DNA of 64,000 bases from CAVOHU01 sp963843385 (GTDB lineage Bacteria > Acidobacteriota > Vicinamibacteria > Vicinamibacterales > JAKQTR01). The position numbers were made by a program, and so were the translations under genes. This document shows, in pieces, positions 1-10,000 of the stretch. The number at the start of each line of letters is the position of its first letter. Position 1 is the stretch's first letter. The notes beneath the pieces were generated by a model. It made no database searches. It worked only from the letters and a program-made list of their open reading frames with translations, and was not told the origin of the DNA. The stretch lies in assembly GCA_963843385.1 (NCBI GenBank), contig CAWJJY010000007.1, positions 1,612,001 to 1,676,000 on the forward strand. The letters run 5' to 3'.

Positions 1-225
1 ACCATACCGGCCAAGCAGCCTGGGATTCGCTCCGAACGAGTTCGAGATGACGAGCTGGCATCCTGCTGCGACATACGCGCGGTGGATCGCCTCGACGCGG
101 TCCGCGTGGTTGATCATCCATCGCTCGCCGCATTCGCCGATTTCCATCCCGGCGCTCTGCAGCTCGGTTCCCATGGCGCCGTCCGCCAGGAGCACTCGCT
201 GCCCGATCGCTGCAAGAAGGGCCAT
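1..225 (-). CDS. homocysteine S-methyltransferase-domain protein, N-terminal part (cut by window edge)
   Basis: Only the first 75 codons are inside the window. The ATG at 225 is preceded on the minus strand by an AGGGGAG Shine-Dalgarno site 7 nt away and lies 12 nt after the stop of the upstream reactivase gene, so the two are probably co-transcribed. The translated start carries LLADGAMGTELQ, then a GE..ER.M segment and an SNSFGANP segment, the typical opening of the homocysteine-binding TIM barrel of MetH, BHMT and MmuM enzymes. Family knowledge: these transfer a methyl group to homocysteine with zinc bound by cysteines near the C terminus, which is not visible here. Whether the full protein also carries folate- or cobalamin-binding domains cannot be seen. 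An ASKHA reactivase next door favours a cobalamin-dependent enzyme. Confidence 0.8.
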   Translation of the reverse strand, partial: MALLAAIGQRVLLADGAMGTELQSAGMEIGECGERWMINHADRVEAIHRAYVAAGCQLVISNSFGANPRLLGRYG

Positions 226-237
226 GGCCTCGCTCCC

Positions 238-1866
238 CTACACCGACAGGGCCAATGATTCGTGAAACGCGTCCACGTACCCGGGGTGACTCGCGAGCTC
301 GACCAGCCTGATCCGGGCGGCCAGATGGCGTGCGCGCTCGCGCACGTCGCGATCGAAGAGCGCCAGTCTCGCCCCGATCCCGGCCGCGTTCCCGATGAAC
401 CGGACGCGCTCCGGGTCGACTCGAGGTACCAGCCCGATTCTGAGAAGGCTTGACTTCCGGATGTGGCTGCCGAACAGACCGGCAATCAGAATCGCGTCCA
501 GGTCGGTGGCCTGGATGGCCAGTTCTCGACAGAGTACAGAGATTCCGGCGCGAATGGAACCCTTGGCGAGCTGGAGCTGGCGAACGTCTCTCGCGCTGAG
601 CACCACCGGATTCCCACCCCCGCTCGGGTCGTCGGCCAGTACGACCGCCCGCGCCCCGTTCAGATTGGTGATGCGATCCACGACAGGGCTGCCCATCAGT
701 TCGCGGGCGGACTTGAGATAGCCCGAGCCGGTGATGACCCCCGCGCGGTGCAATTCGGCGACGGCGTCGATCAGCCCCGAGCCACAGAGCCCGACTGCTG
801 GCGCGTGCTCAACCGTGTCCACCAGGAGCCCACCCCCGGGCGAGAGACTGACCGCATCAATGGCCCCGCGTGACGCCCGCATCCCGCACGCAATCGTGCC
901 GCCCTCGAACGCCGGACCGGCAGCGGTTGAGGCGGCCACCAGGTTGTCGCGCCAGCCCGCCACGACCTCGGAGTTGGTGCCCAGATCCAAGAGGAGCGTG
1001 GGTTTCTCCGCGAGATCGAGGCCAGAGGCGACCGCCGCCGCGACGGCGTCGGCTCCAACGTGGCCGCCGACCGAAGGAAACGCATAAACCGCTGCCGTCG
1101 GCCGGATCGGCAGATCGAGGTCACGGGCGAGGCATGACAGTTCGGCTGTCCACGGGCTCAAGAACGGAGCGTGACCCAGGGGGCTGACCTCCACGCCGGC
1201 CCACAGATGCAGCATGGTCGGATTTCCGGCGCAGGCGGCCGCGACAACCGCGTCGGAGGAAACCCGGGCCTGGTGAAGCAGGTCGCGAATCATGCCGGCC
1301 AGCTCGGCTCGAACCACGTGCATCAGGCGCGCGGCGCCCCCTGCCCGGGTTCCGGCAGCGTGAATCCTGGACATGATGTCCGCCCCGAAGGCGACCTGCG
1401 GGTTCAGACGGGACACGGCCGAATTCACATATCCGTTGTCGGCGTTGACCAACCCGACCGCCAGCGTTGTCGAGCCGATGTCGATGGCAAGGCCCCAGGT
1501 CCCGGATTCGGGGATGCCCTGACCGTGCTTGCCGCGGGCCAGGTCATCCCCGCCGAACGATTTCGGCGCGACGGACCGGTTGGCGGCTTGAACCTCGATG
1601 GTCGCGGAGCGGTGCAGGACCGCCTGGCATCCGAGGCGCCAGCCGCCTTCGAGTTCGGCGCTTGTCAACGTCTGGCGGTCGGCTGGCGTAGATTCGGGTG
1701 TACCCTCGATGAAGCGGACGCGGCAGTCCCCGCAGGTGCCTGCGGCACCGCACGGTTCTTCGAGGAGAATGTCGCAGGCGGCAGCTGCGAGGGACAGCGC
1801 GACCGGGCCCGGGCCCCTGAAGGCTCGGTCGTCTGGAAGGAAGCGAACGACAACGGGCGAGGTCAA
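238..1866 (-). CDS. ASKHA-domain corrinoid reactivase with N-terminal 2Fe-2S ferredoxin domain (RACo/RamA-like, DUF4445)
   Basis: 542 residues. Residues 1-90 form a plant-type 2Fe-2S ferredoxin domain with ligands C39, C45, C48 and C80 (C-x5-C-x2-C-x31-C). From about residue 125 an acetate/sugar-kinase-hsc70-actin fold follows, with phosphate-binding motifs AIDIGSTTLAVG near 127 and LLDLGTNSEVV near 300. Proteins with this order use ATP hydrolysis to drive one-electron reduction of inactive Co(II) corrinoid back to Co(I). Known partners are the corrinoid Fe-S protein, methylamine methyltransferases and methionine synthases lacking their own reactivation domain. The following gene starts as a homocysteine methyltransferase, so methionine synthase reactivation is the likely role (inference). 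The start codon is TTG, 9 nt after a candidate -10 box, with no Shine-Dalgarno site. Confidence 0.85.
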   Translation of the reverse strand: MTSPVVVRFLPDDRAFRGPGPVALSLAAAACDILLEEPCGAAGTCGDCRVRFIEGTPESTPADRQTLTSAELEGGWRLGCQAVLHRSATIEVQAANRSVAPKSFGGDDLARGKHGQGIPESGTWGLAIDIGSTTLAVGLVNADNGYVNSAVSRLNPQVAFGADIMSRIHAAGTRAGGAARLMHVVRAELAGMIRDLLHQARVSSDAVVAAACAGNPTMLHLWAGVEVSPLGHAPFLSPWTAELSCLARDLDLPIRPTAAVYAFPSVGGHVGADAVAAAVASGLDLAEKPTLLLDLGTNSEVVAGWRDNLVAASTAAGPAFEGGTIACGMRASRGAIDAVSLSPGGGLLVDTVEHAPAVGLCGSGLIDAVAELHRAGVITGSGYLKSARELMGSPVVDRITNLNGARAVVLADDPSGGGNPVVLSARDVRQLQLAKGSIRAGISVLCRELAIQATDLDAILIAGLFGSHIRKSSLLRIGLVPRVDPERVRFIGNAAGIGARLALFDRDVRERARHLAARIRLVELASHPGYVDAFHESLALSV

Positions 1867-1875
1867 TCGGCTCGC

Positions 1876-1905
1876 TTTCTACCATCACGATGCGGGCAGT
1901 GTCAA
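1876..1905 (-). promoter_or_regulatory. candidate promoter of the reactivase gene
   Basis: On the minus strand a perfect TTGACA (1900-1905) is followed after 18 nt by TAGAAA (1876-1881). The TTG start codon of the reactivase begins 9 nt downstream of this box, which would give an essentially leaderless transcript. The rest of the 1867-2090 gap holds a small CCGGG-TTCG-CCCGG hairpin (1947-1960) ahead of the plus-strand radical SAM gene and no convincing second gene. Confidence 0.45.
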
Positions 1906-2090
1906 TTCCGGTGCACCGCCGGACCGTGTAATAATGACAGGTGGAGCCGGGTTCGCCCGGGTCACCTTGGCCAGGGCTCCTGCATCCGGCCCCGACTTCT
2001 GCCGCAGGACATTCCGCATGACCCGGCCGAGTGGACCGGCCGGATATCCTGTACCACCCGACGGCCGCAGCTCGACAAAGGTAGTGGACC

Positions 2091-3275
2091 GTGAAGAAGT
2101 CACCCAAAATCCTGAAGACACGTGCTGTCTCCCGTACCCGGCGATCTCCCGCGCCTTCATCAAAACCTCGACTCGTGTCCCGACAACCCGCTCAGGCCCG
2201 TCCCGCCGCGGGCACCCGGCGAAAGGGCGTCGCGACGGCCGCTGTCGTTTCCCCACCAACGGCGCAGAAGAAACCAGCCCGGCCTGCCAAAGCGATTCCG
2301 GCCGGGAACACAGCCGCAAGGTCCAGGCCCGCAGGCTACCGGCCAGGCAGTCCGGCTGAGGCCGCGCCGCCCGACAGGGCGCCTGCCCCAGTGCGGGCGC
2401 ACCGCACCAGAACCCGGGCACCCGAGCCGCGAAAGGTCTCGACGGGCCCCGTCCTGATGCCGTTGCACGAGGGCGTGGTTTACGGTCCCATCCGCTCGCG
2501 CCGGCTGGGGCGTTCCCTGGGCATCAATCTGCTGCCCGCGCACCTCAAGGTGTGCACATTCAACTGCTCGTACTGCCAATATGGCTGGACCAATCATGCG
2601 CGGCAGGCTGACACCTCCGCATCCGAGAACTGGCCGACTCCGGCCGCGGTCGTGAAGTCGGTGGGGCACGCCTTGCGAACGCTGGTTGCGCAGGGCGATC
2701 AGATCGACCGCCTGACGATTGCCGGCCACGGCGAGCCGACCATGCACCCCCAGTTTCCGGAGATCGTCAAGGCGCTCCGCGCGCTGCGCAACGAGCTGGT
2801 CCCGGGAGTGCCTCTCGCAGTCTTGTCAAATGCGAGCAGGCTCGACTTGCCCGACATCCGCAAGGCCATGCTCATGATTGACGAGCGCTACCTGAAGCTG
2901 GATGCAGGGGACGGGGCGACGCTTCGCACGGTCAACGCGTCGTCACTCCCGTACGAGCAGCTCATCCAGGGCATCACGAGCGTTCCCGACATCGTGATTC
3001 AGTCCATGTTCGTCAAGGACCGGACTGGACGGATCGACAACACCAGCGACCTCTCGGTGATCAACTGGATCAACGCGCTCCAGCGAATCAAGCCCAAGGC
3101 AGTGCACATCTATACGCTGGACCGCGCGCCGGCGTGGCCCTATCTTCAGCCGGTGCCGGCCCCCAAGCTCCGGGAGATCGTTCAGCGCGTGCGTCTGGCT
3201 GGCCTTGAGTGCGAGGTCTTCGGCGTGCCCGCCCTGGACGAGAACGGTCCAGCCGAGAGTATCGTGCGGCACTGA
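2091..3275 (+). CDS. radical SAM protein, TYW1-like Fe-S oxidoreductase group (COG0731), with long basic N-terminal extension
   Basis: The reading frame starts at GTG 2091 with an AAAGG site upstream. The radical SAM core begins near residue 123 and carries the cluster-binding C155-x3-C159-x2-C162 (CTFNCSYC), followed by GHGEPT near 220, a typical SAM-binding GGE-like segment. The core resembles the wyosine-synthesis-related Fe-S oxidoreductase group. Its bacterial members have no settled substrate. The first about 120 residues are low-complexity Ala/Pro/Arg/Lys, like a histone H1 tail. If translation starts instead at ATG 2457 the protein has about 272 residues, a normal size for the group. 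The open frame, GTG and upstream site support the long form, but not decisively. It is divergent from the reactivase and convergent with the GNAT gene. Confidence 0.75.
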   Translation: MKKSPKILKTRAVSRTRRSPAPSSKPRLVSRQPAQARPAAGTRRKGVATAAVVSPPTAQKKPARPAKAIPAGNTAARSRPAGYRPGSPAEAAPPDRAPAPVRAHRTRTRAPEPRKVSTGPVLMPLHEGVVYGPIRSRRLGRSLGINLLPAHLKVCTFNCSYCQYGWTNHARQADTSASENWPTPAAVVKSVGHALRTLVAQGDQIDRLTIAGHGEPTMHPQFPEIVKALRALRNELVPGVPLAVLSNASRLDLPDIRKAMLMIDERYLKLDAGDGATLRTVNASSLPYEQLIQGITSVPDIVIQSMFVKDRTGRIDNTSDLSVINWINALQRIKPKAVHIYTLDRAPAWPYLQPVPAPKLREIVQRVRLAGLECEVFGVPALDENGPAESIVRH

Positions 3276-3316
3276 CAGAGGTTGCGAATGGGAGGGGTTC
3301 GAGAACGGGGCCGGCC

Positions 3317-3340
3317 CGTCAGGCACCCTGGCGCCTGACG
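3317..3340. terminator. candidate bidirectional terminator hairpin
   Basis: CGTCAGGC (3317-3324) pairs perfectly with GCCTGACG (3333-3340) across an 8-nt loop. It lies in the 67-nt gap between two convergent genes. There is no clear T-tract on either side, so termination is inferred from position and stem strength. Confidence 0.5.
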
Positions 3341-3342
3341 AA

Positions 3343-3795
3343 TCAGGCGAATGTCTTCTCGTACCAGGTCCCGGCGGTTCCCTCAGCGATGGCGTGGAAC
3401 CCACGGCGCGTGAGGACAGCCGGCGCAACCGTGGCACGGGGCAGCATCAGAAGGCGTCTGGCGCCTCCCGCCAGGCAGGCGAGCTCCAAGGCGTCAAGTA
3501 GCCCGGCGGCGATGTCGTCGACACCGCGAGACGAGGCCACGTCCAACACGAACTCGTAAACGCGCAGTTCGCGATCCGCCCGCTCGTAAGCGGCCACGCC
3601 AACCAGGCGGCCGGCGCACGACGCAAGGATGCGAGCCCCCTGATCCAGGCGTTTCCGGCGCGCGGAGGTCAGCCGCTGCCCGCGGAACAGGCGTCGCAGA
3701 TCGTTCGGTGCGAGACTTCCGCCATCGGGTCCCAATACGCGGACCTGCATCGGCGACACCACGCCTGGGCGGAGAGAATCTGCGGCGGACGGCAC
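3343..3795 (-). CDS. GNAT-family N-acetyltransferase-like protein
   Basis: 150 residues, start GTG 3795; an internal ATG at 3750 (residue 16) is also possible. The C-terminal half has the shape of a GNAT fold: a short helix after ARRLLMLPRATVAP and an LTRRGFHAIAEGTAGTWYEKTF ending, the usual last two strands of the family. The middle part (GRLVGVAAYERADRELRVYEF) matches the central beta strands. The acetyl-CoA pyrophosphate-binding (R/Q)xxGx(G/A) signature is not clean, so activity is uncertain and the substrate is unknown. The gene follows the sigma-54 activator on the same strand after 137 nt. Confidence 0.55.
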   Translation of the reverse strand: MPSAADSLRPGVVSPMQVRVLGPDGGSLAPNDLRRLFRGQRLTSARRKRLDQGARILASCAGRLVGVAAYERADRELRVYEFVLDVASSRGVDDIAAGLLDALELACLAGGARRLLMLPRATVAPAVLTRRGFHAIAEGTAGTWYEKTFA

Positions 3796-3932
3796 GATCC
3801 CGGCCAGAGCAACTGCGGTGCCATCCCGTAGTCAGCCTGTTATCTTGTTGTGCGCGCTTGACTTCCGGGTTCGAGTGACCGGCAATGCAGATTCCGCCGG
3901 CGGCTTTTCGGCGTCGGGACCGGCCAGGACGG

Positions 3933-4940
<1,008 letters not shown>

Positions 4941-4987
4941 CGACCATCCGGGATCAGGACTGCTGCTAATGTTCTGATTCTAGCAGA

Positions 4988-5005
4988 TATACCGCGAGGT
5001 ATACT
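4988..5005 (+). promoter_or_regulatory. nfu -10 region overlapping a palindrome
   Basis: TATACC (4988-4993) and GGTATA (4998-5003) form a perfect inverted repeat around GCGA, and the right arm overlaps a TATACT -10-like box (5000-5005) for nfu. No good -35 is seen. The palindrome lies between nfu and the divergent sigma-54 activator gene and could bind a regulator of either. Confidence 0.4.
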
Positions 5006-5025
5006 AACCAGGAGGAGAGCCCCTG

Positions 5026-5250
5026 ATGGTGACCCGCGATCGTGTTCAAAGCGTTCTAGAACGAATTCGTCCACTCATCCAGAGCGACGGCGGTGACATT
5101 GAGCTGGTCGACGTGTCGGACAACAAGGCCAAGGTCCGGCTGACCGGCAACTGCGTAGGGTGCCCGAGTGCGCAGATGACGCTCTACATGGGCGTCGAGA
5201 TGACACTGAGGGAAGAAATCCCGGAACTCGAAGAGCTGATCGTGCTGTAG
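5026..5250 (+). CDS. Nfu-type Fe-S cluster scaffold/carrier (NifU C-terminal domain)
   Basis: 74 residues, exactly one NifU C-terminal domain. It has IQSDGGDIELVDV near the start and the cluster-binding CVGCPSA (CxxC) near residue 44. Stand-alone proteins of this size carry or assemble 4Fe-4S clusters as dimers, each subunit giving one CxxC, and pass them to apo-enzymes. An AGGAGGAG Shine-Dalgarno site (5010-5017) precedes the ATG. There is no isc or suf operon nearby. Possible clients encoded in this window are the ferredoxin-fused oxidoreductase and the radical SAM protein (inference). Confidence 0.9.
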   Translation: MVTRDRVQSVLERIRPLIQSDGGDIELVDVSDNKAKVRLTGNCVGCPSAQMTLYMGVEMTLREEIPELEELIVL

Positions 5251-5271
5251 TCCGGGCCGCTCGATTCTTTC

Positions 5272-6978
5272 CTACATCGGCGGTCGAACCGGCGCCGTCG
5301 AGGAAGTCGTCGATAGCAGCGAGGCTGCCGTGCCCGGGCTGGACGAGGATCCGGTGTTGACCGTGAGCGTGCTTCCTGATCCGGCGCCAGGCGCCGGGCC
5401 CGCCATCTGGAGGCTTTCGAAGTCAATCATCGATCGATTGAACTCGAGGAGTGCTCCCAGCTCGTTGTTACGCGCGGTCGCCAGATCCCGCTGCGCCTGA
5501 ACGACCAGGAAGCTGGTCGACATCCCCACGTCAAATCGCTTCTGCTCCACCGACAGCCGTTGCTCGGCAAGCGAGCTCGCGGCGCGGCTGGTGTTGATGC
5601 GTTTGGCGTTCAACTCCATCTGCCACGCGGATTGCCGGAGTTGGCGTACCGCCTTCATCTCCAGGCTCCTGAGGCGATCCCTGGCTTGTTGTTCCTCCAG
5701 GCGCGCGCGGGCGGCCACCGCGTCTTCGATGCCCTTTCCAAGCGGGTAACTCAGGTTCACGCCGACGGTCCAGGTCGGGTAGCTGCGCTGCCAGACCTGG
5801 TCCATGACGGTGCCAAAGGCGACCAGCTCGGTTCCGGTCACGGTGCCGGGGAATCCGCCGGTGCGGACCAGGCGCGTGCCCCCGAGGCCGTTGGTCTGCA
5901 CGTTCAGCTGGAGCCGCAGATCGGGCAGCGTCTGGTTCCTGGTCAGCCGGGTATTGGTCTCTGCGTTGGCCAGCTCGTCACGGGCCCGCGTCAAGTCCTG
6001 CCGGTTCTCGAGTGCCTTGGCCAGGATGGCATCGAGGTCAGGGGTCATGCTTTCCACGGTCGGTCGATCCACGGCCTCGATCTGCGAGTCCCAGAAGGTC
6101 TGGCTGGCAGGGTCCAGGATCAGCACCCGCAGACGATCTTCTGCCTGGCGCGCGTTGGATTGCGCGATGAGCAGGTTCTCTTCCCGCTGCGCCACCTCGG
6201 CTTGCGCTGACACCAGGTCGATCGGGGGTGATTGTCCGACATCGACGCGAGCCTTGTTCTGGCGGGCCAGGTCCTGCGCCAGGTCGAGCGACTGCTGTTG
6301 CACGTCCACGAACGCCCGTGCCGCGACCAGGTCCCAATACGCCCGTTTCACGTCGGCGAGCGTCCGAACGACGGTCTCGCGGAACCGGGTGTCCGATATC
6401 TCCCGGTTTCGCCTGCTCACGATGAGCTGCTGGCGCGAGCTGTCGATGGCGAGATCCTTCAGCAGCGGCTGCGCGAACGAGAACTGGACCCGTGCGGTGT
6501 AGGTCGGATTGAAGTTGTTGAGGAAGCTGGTCGACGTGCTGCGCGAGGCATCGAACCCCACCGCATAGCTCGAGCCCAGCCATGGCAGACGCTGGTTGAC
6601 ACCGAGGGCGCCCGAGAACGAGTCCGAACGGACGCCGGCATTGCCGATCAGGAAGTTGCTCGGCGGCGCGAGCTGGCCATTCCGGGCGACATTCGACACC
6701 AGGGACGGGACAAACGCGCCCTTCGCCTGGTCCTCCCGCTCGGCTGCGATCCGCGGCTCCAGCCGGTCGACGCGGATGTCGATGTTGTTGTCGAGACCAA
6801 GGCGGACGGCCTGGTCGAGCGTCAGCCGCAAGGCAGGGGCTGCCTCGGAGGCTGCGACCTTCGCGGTGGCACGGAGCCCCTGCCCCCATGCCGGTGACGC
6901 GACCAGGACCGCCATCCCAGCCAGCCGCGCCAGGTCCCGGGTGAACATCAGCACCCTCATCTTCTGTTGCGGAATCAT
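5272..6978 (-). CDS. TolC-family outer membrane efflux protein
   Basis: 568 residues from ATG 6978. The open frame runs back to 7110, but that would overlap the RND gene by 100 nt and put a signal peptide in the wrong place. From 6978 there is a proper signal peptide ending near SPAWGQG. Two homologous TolC halves follow, each beginning with a helical LDQAVRLGLDNN or ARDELANAETNTRLTRN type segment and containing long alpha-helical stretches. The C terminus is a low-complexity Ser/Thr/Pro tail. It is the last gene of the tetR-adaptor-RND-tolC operon and gives the pump its outer membrane duct. Confidence 0.9.
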   Translation of the reverse strand: MIPQQKMRVLMFTRDLARLAGMAVLVASPAWGQGLRATAKVAASEAAPALRLTLDQAVRLGLDNNIDIRVDRLEPRIAAEREDQAKGAFVPSLVSNVARNGQLAPPSNFLIGNAGVRSDSFSGALGVNQRLPWLGSSYAVGFDASRSTSTSFLNNFNPTYTARVQFSFAQPLLKDLAIDSSRQQLIVSRRNREISDTRFRETVVRTLADVKRAYWDLVAARAFVDVQQQSLDLAQDLARQNKARVDVGQSPPIDLVSAQAEVAQREENLLIAQSNARQAEDRLRVLILDPASQTFWDSQIEAVDRPTVESMTPDLDAILAKALENRQDLTRARDELANAETNTRLTRNQTLPDLRLQLNVQTNGLGGTRLVRTGGFPGTVTGTELVAFGTVMDQVWQRSYPTWTVGVNLSYPLGKGIEDAVAARARLEEQQARDRLRSLEMKAVRQLRQSAWQMELNAKRINTSRAASSLAEQRLSVEQKRFDVGMSTSFLVVQAQRDLATARNNELGALLEFNRSMIDFESLQMAGPAPGAGSGSTLTVNTGSSSSPGTAASLLSTTSSTAPVRPPM

Positions 6979-7009
6979 GTCAGCACTCCGGGACACACCC
7001 TTCGAGCGG

Positions 7010-10000
7010 CTACGGTCCGGGGTCAGCCATCGGTGACGGCCGCGGCCGTGCTCCGAGGCGTACCAGCAACTGATGCAGGCGGCTCCCCAGGTGGAGCCGT
7101 GTCGCGTCATCGAGCAGCGAATACGCCACGGGTGTCACGATCAGCGTGAGCGCCAGCACGAGGGTCTGGCCACCGATGATGATGAAGCCGATGGCGCGGT
7201 TGGTTCCCGACCCGGCCCCACTCGAAATGACGAGCGGGATCATGCCCGCCACAAACGCCAGCGTCGTCATCAGAATCGGGCGCAACCGGTCGCGGCTGGC
7301 CTGGATCACGGCGTCGTGGCGTTCCATCCCGTGCTCGCGAAGCTGGTTGGCGCGGTCGATCTGCAGGATCGAGTTCTTCTTCACGACGCCGAACAGCACG
7401 AGCAGGCCGAGCGCCGACAGAATGTTCAGCGACTGGCCCGTGAGGATGACCGAGATCAGGGCGAAGGGCAATGTCAGCGGGAGTGACAGGAGAATCGTGA
7501 CCGGATGCAGCCACGACTCGAACTGGGCCGCGAGGACCAGGTACATGAAGATCAGCGACATGCCGAAGGCCGTCACGAAATAGCCGGCGGCGCGCCCGAA
7601 TTCCCGCGACCGGCCGGAGAACCGCGAGCTGAACTCAGGCCCCATCCCCAGTTGCGCCGCGGCGTTCTGCATCGAGGTCATCACCGGCGTCTGCGAGGTG
7701 CCCGGCAACAGGTTCACGAACACCGTGATCTGGCGTTCCCGGTTCAGCCGGGTGATCTCGGCCGGCGCGGCGCCGGACTGGTAGCTGGCGAGATTGTCGA
7801 GCGAGACGCTCCCGAGCCTCGATGACGGAACGGTCAGCGCACCGATGTCGGACTGGGTCTGCCGGAAATCCGCCCTGGCTCGAAGGTGGACCTCGTACTG
7901 CTCGTCGCCCTCGTTGTAGGTCGTGACCTGATCGCCTCCGACCAGCAATCGAAGGGCGTCGGCCGCGTCACTGACCTGCACGCCGAGGTCCGCTGCTTTC
8001 TCCCGGTCGATCTGGATCTGCAGCTCGGGCTTCCCCGGATTGAGCGAGAGATCGACGTCGACGGCCCCGGGGATCTGCCGGGCCGCCTCGGCGACCTGTT
8101 GCGAGTAGCGCTGCAACCGGCTGAGATCGGGTCCGTTGATGACGAACTGAACCTCGGCGCTCTGCTGACCACCGCCGCCCCCCATCGAAAACGCGGGTCT
8201 GACCGCGGTCCGCAGGTTGTCTGCGGCGAAGCCCGGCAAGAGCGTCGTCCGGACCTGGTTCATCACCGCGAAGACATCCCTCCGGCGGTTCGCGATTGGG
8301 ACGAGCTTCGTGTAGACCGTGCCGAGATTGGGCGTCTGCGCGTTGTCATCGGCCACCGTCACCATCGTGAAGTCGGCCTCGGCGACGCTCGATCGGATCG
8401 AGGCGGCGATCCGGTTCGCGATGATCTGTGTGCCCGCCAGGCTGGTGCCTTCCGGCGCCCTGATGCCAACCTCGAACTCACCCTGGTCGTCGGTCGGCAT
8501 GAAGTTCTTGTTGGCGACAATCCCGAGCGGCACGCTCGACAGGAATACGATCAGGGCAGTCGCCGCGACCACGCCGCGGTGGGCCAGCGCCCAGCGCAAC
8601 GCCCTGGTGTAGCCGTGGTCGATGGGCCGGAACAGCCAGGAGTCCCTCGAGGTGTGCGCGGGCACTCCGTCCCCGTTCAGGCGGCCTGAGCGCCCCTTCA
8701 GCCACCGTGCCGCGAGCATGGGGGTGAGGGTGAAGCTGACGAGCAGCGACACCATCACCGCAAACGCCATCGTCAGACCGAAGCTCTGCATGAACCTGCC
8801 GACGATGCCACCCATGAACCCGATCGGGAGAAAGATGGCCAGCAGCGACAGCGTCGTGGCCAGGACGGCGAGGCCAATCTCTTTGGTCGCCTCGACGGCG
8901 GCCTGGAACGGAGGCCTCCCCTTCTCCTCGATGAACCGGTAGATGTTCTCGAGCACGACGATCGCGTCGTCGATCACGATGCCGACCGAGAGCGTCAAGG
9001 CCAGCAGCGTCATCACGTTCAGCGTGAACCCCATGTACCAGATCAGGCCGAAGGTCGACACGATCGATGTCGGAATCGCGATGGCCGCGATGACGGTCGA
9101 GCGGAGGTTCCAGAGAAAGAGGAGGACGACCAGCGCGGCGAGGATGGCGCCGACCACCAGGTGCTCCTGCACGGCGCGAATCGACGCCTTGATGAACTCT
9201 GACTGATCGCGGACGAGCTTGAACGAGTATCCGTCCGGCAGGGTGGACGCGATCTCCGCGATGCGGGCCTTGACATCATCGATCACCTGGACGGCGTTGG
9301 TCCCGGACTGCCGGCGGATGTTCAGGATGACGGTCGGCGCGCCGTTGATGTTGGCCTGCGTGGCGGGATCAGCCATGCCGTCGTCGACATCGGCCACGTC
9401 ACGGACCCTGACGGGGTGGCCATCGCGCATGCGGACCACGATGTCCCCGAATTGGTCCACCGTCTGCACCCGTCCGCGCGTGCGCAGGGTCAAGGTGACC
9501 GGCCCCTGCTCGAGCCGGCCGCCCGGAACCTCCACGTTCTGCGTCTGCAGGGCGCGGGCGACCTCGTTGACCGTCACGTTGTAGGCCTGCAGCCGGGATC
9601 CGTCGAGCCAGAGATTGATCTGCCGCTTCCGTCCTCCTACCAGGATGACCTGGCCGACGCCCGACACCGTCTCCAGCCGTCGGCGAATGACCCGGTCGGC
9701 GTACTCGGTGACTTCTCTCACCGGCCGCGGAGCCGTGACCGCCAGGCCGATGACCGGCGCCGCGTCGGTGTCCATCTTTTCGATGACCGGCTGCAGGATC
9801 GTCCGCGGCAGTTGCGGGAGCACGCGGTTGACCTTGTCCCGCACCTCCTGAGCCGCGACGTCGACGTCCTTTTCCAGGATGAAGGTCGCCGTCACGATCG
9901 AGACACCCTCGGCCGAGGTGGAGCGCAGCTCGTCGAGGCCGCTGATCGTGTTGACCGCCTCCTCGACCTTGTCGGAGATCTCGGTCTCGATCTGCTCGGG

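Noticed and set aside
1947..1960. Small CCGGG-TTCG-CCCGG hairpin as a riboswitch or attenuator
   Set aside because: A single 5-bp stem is too little. No second structure, T-tract or known riboswitch core is seen before the radical SAM gene.
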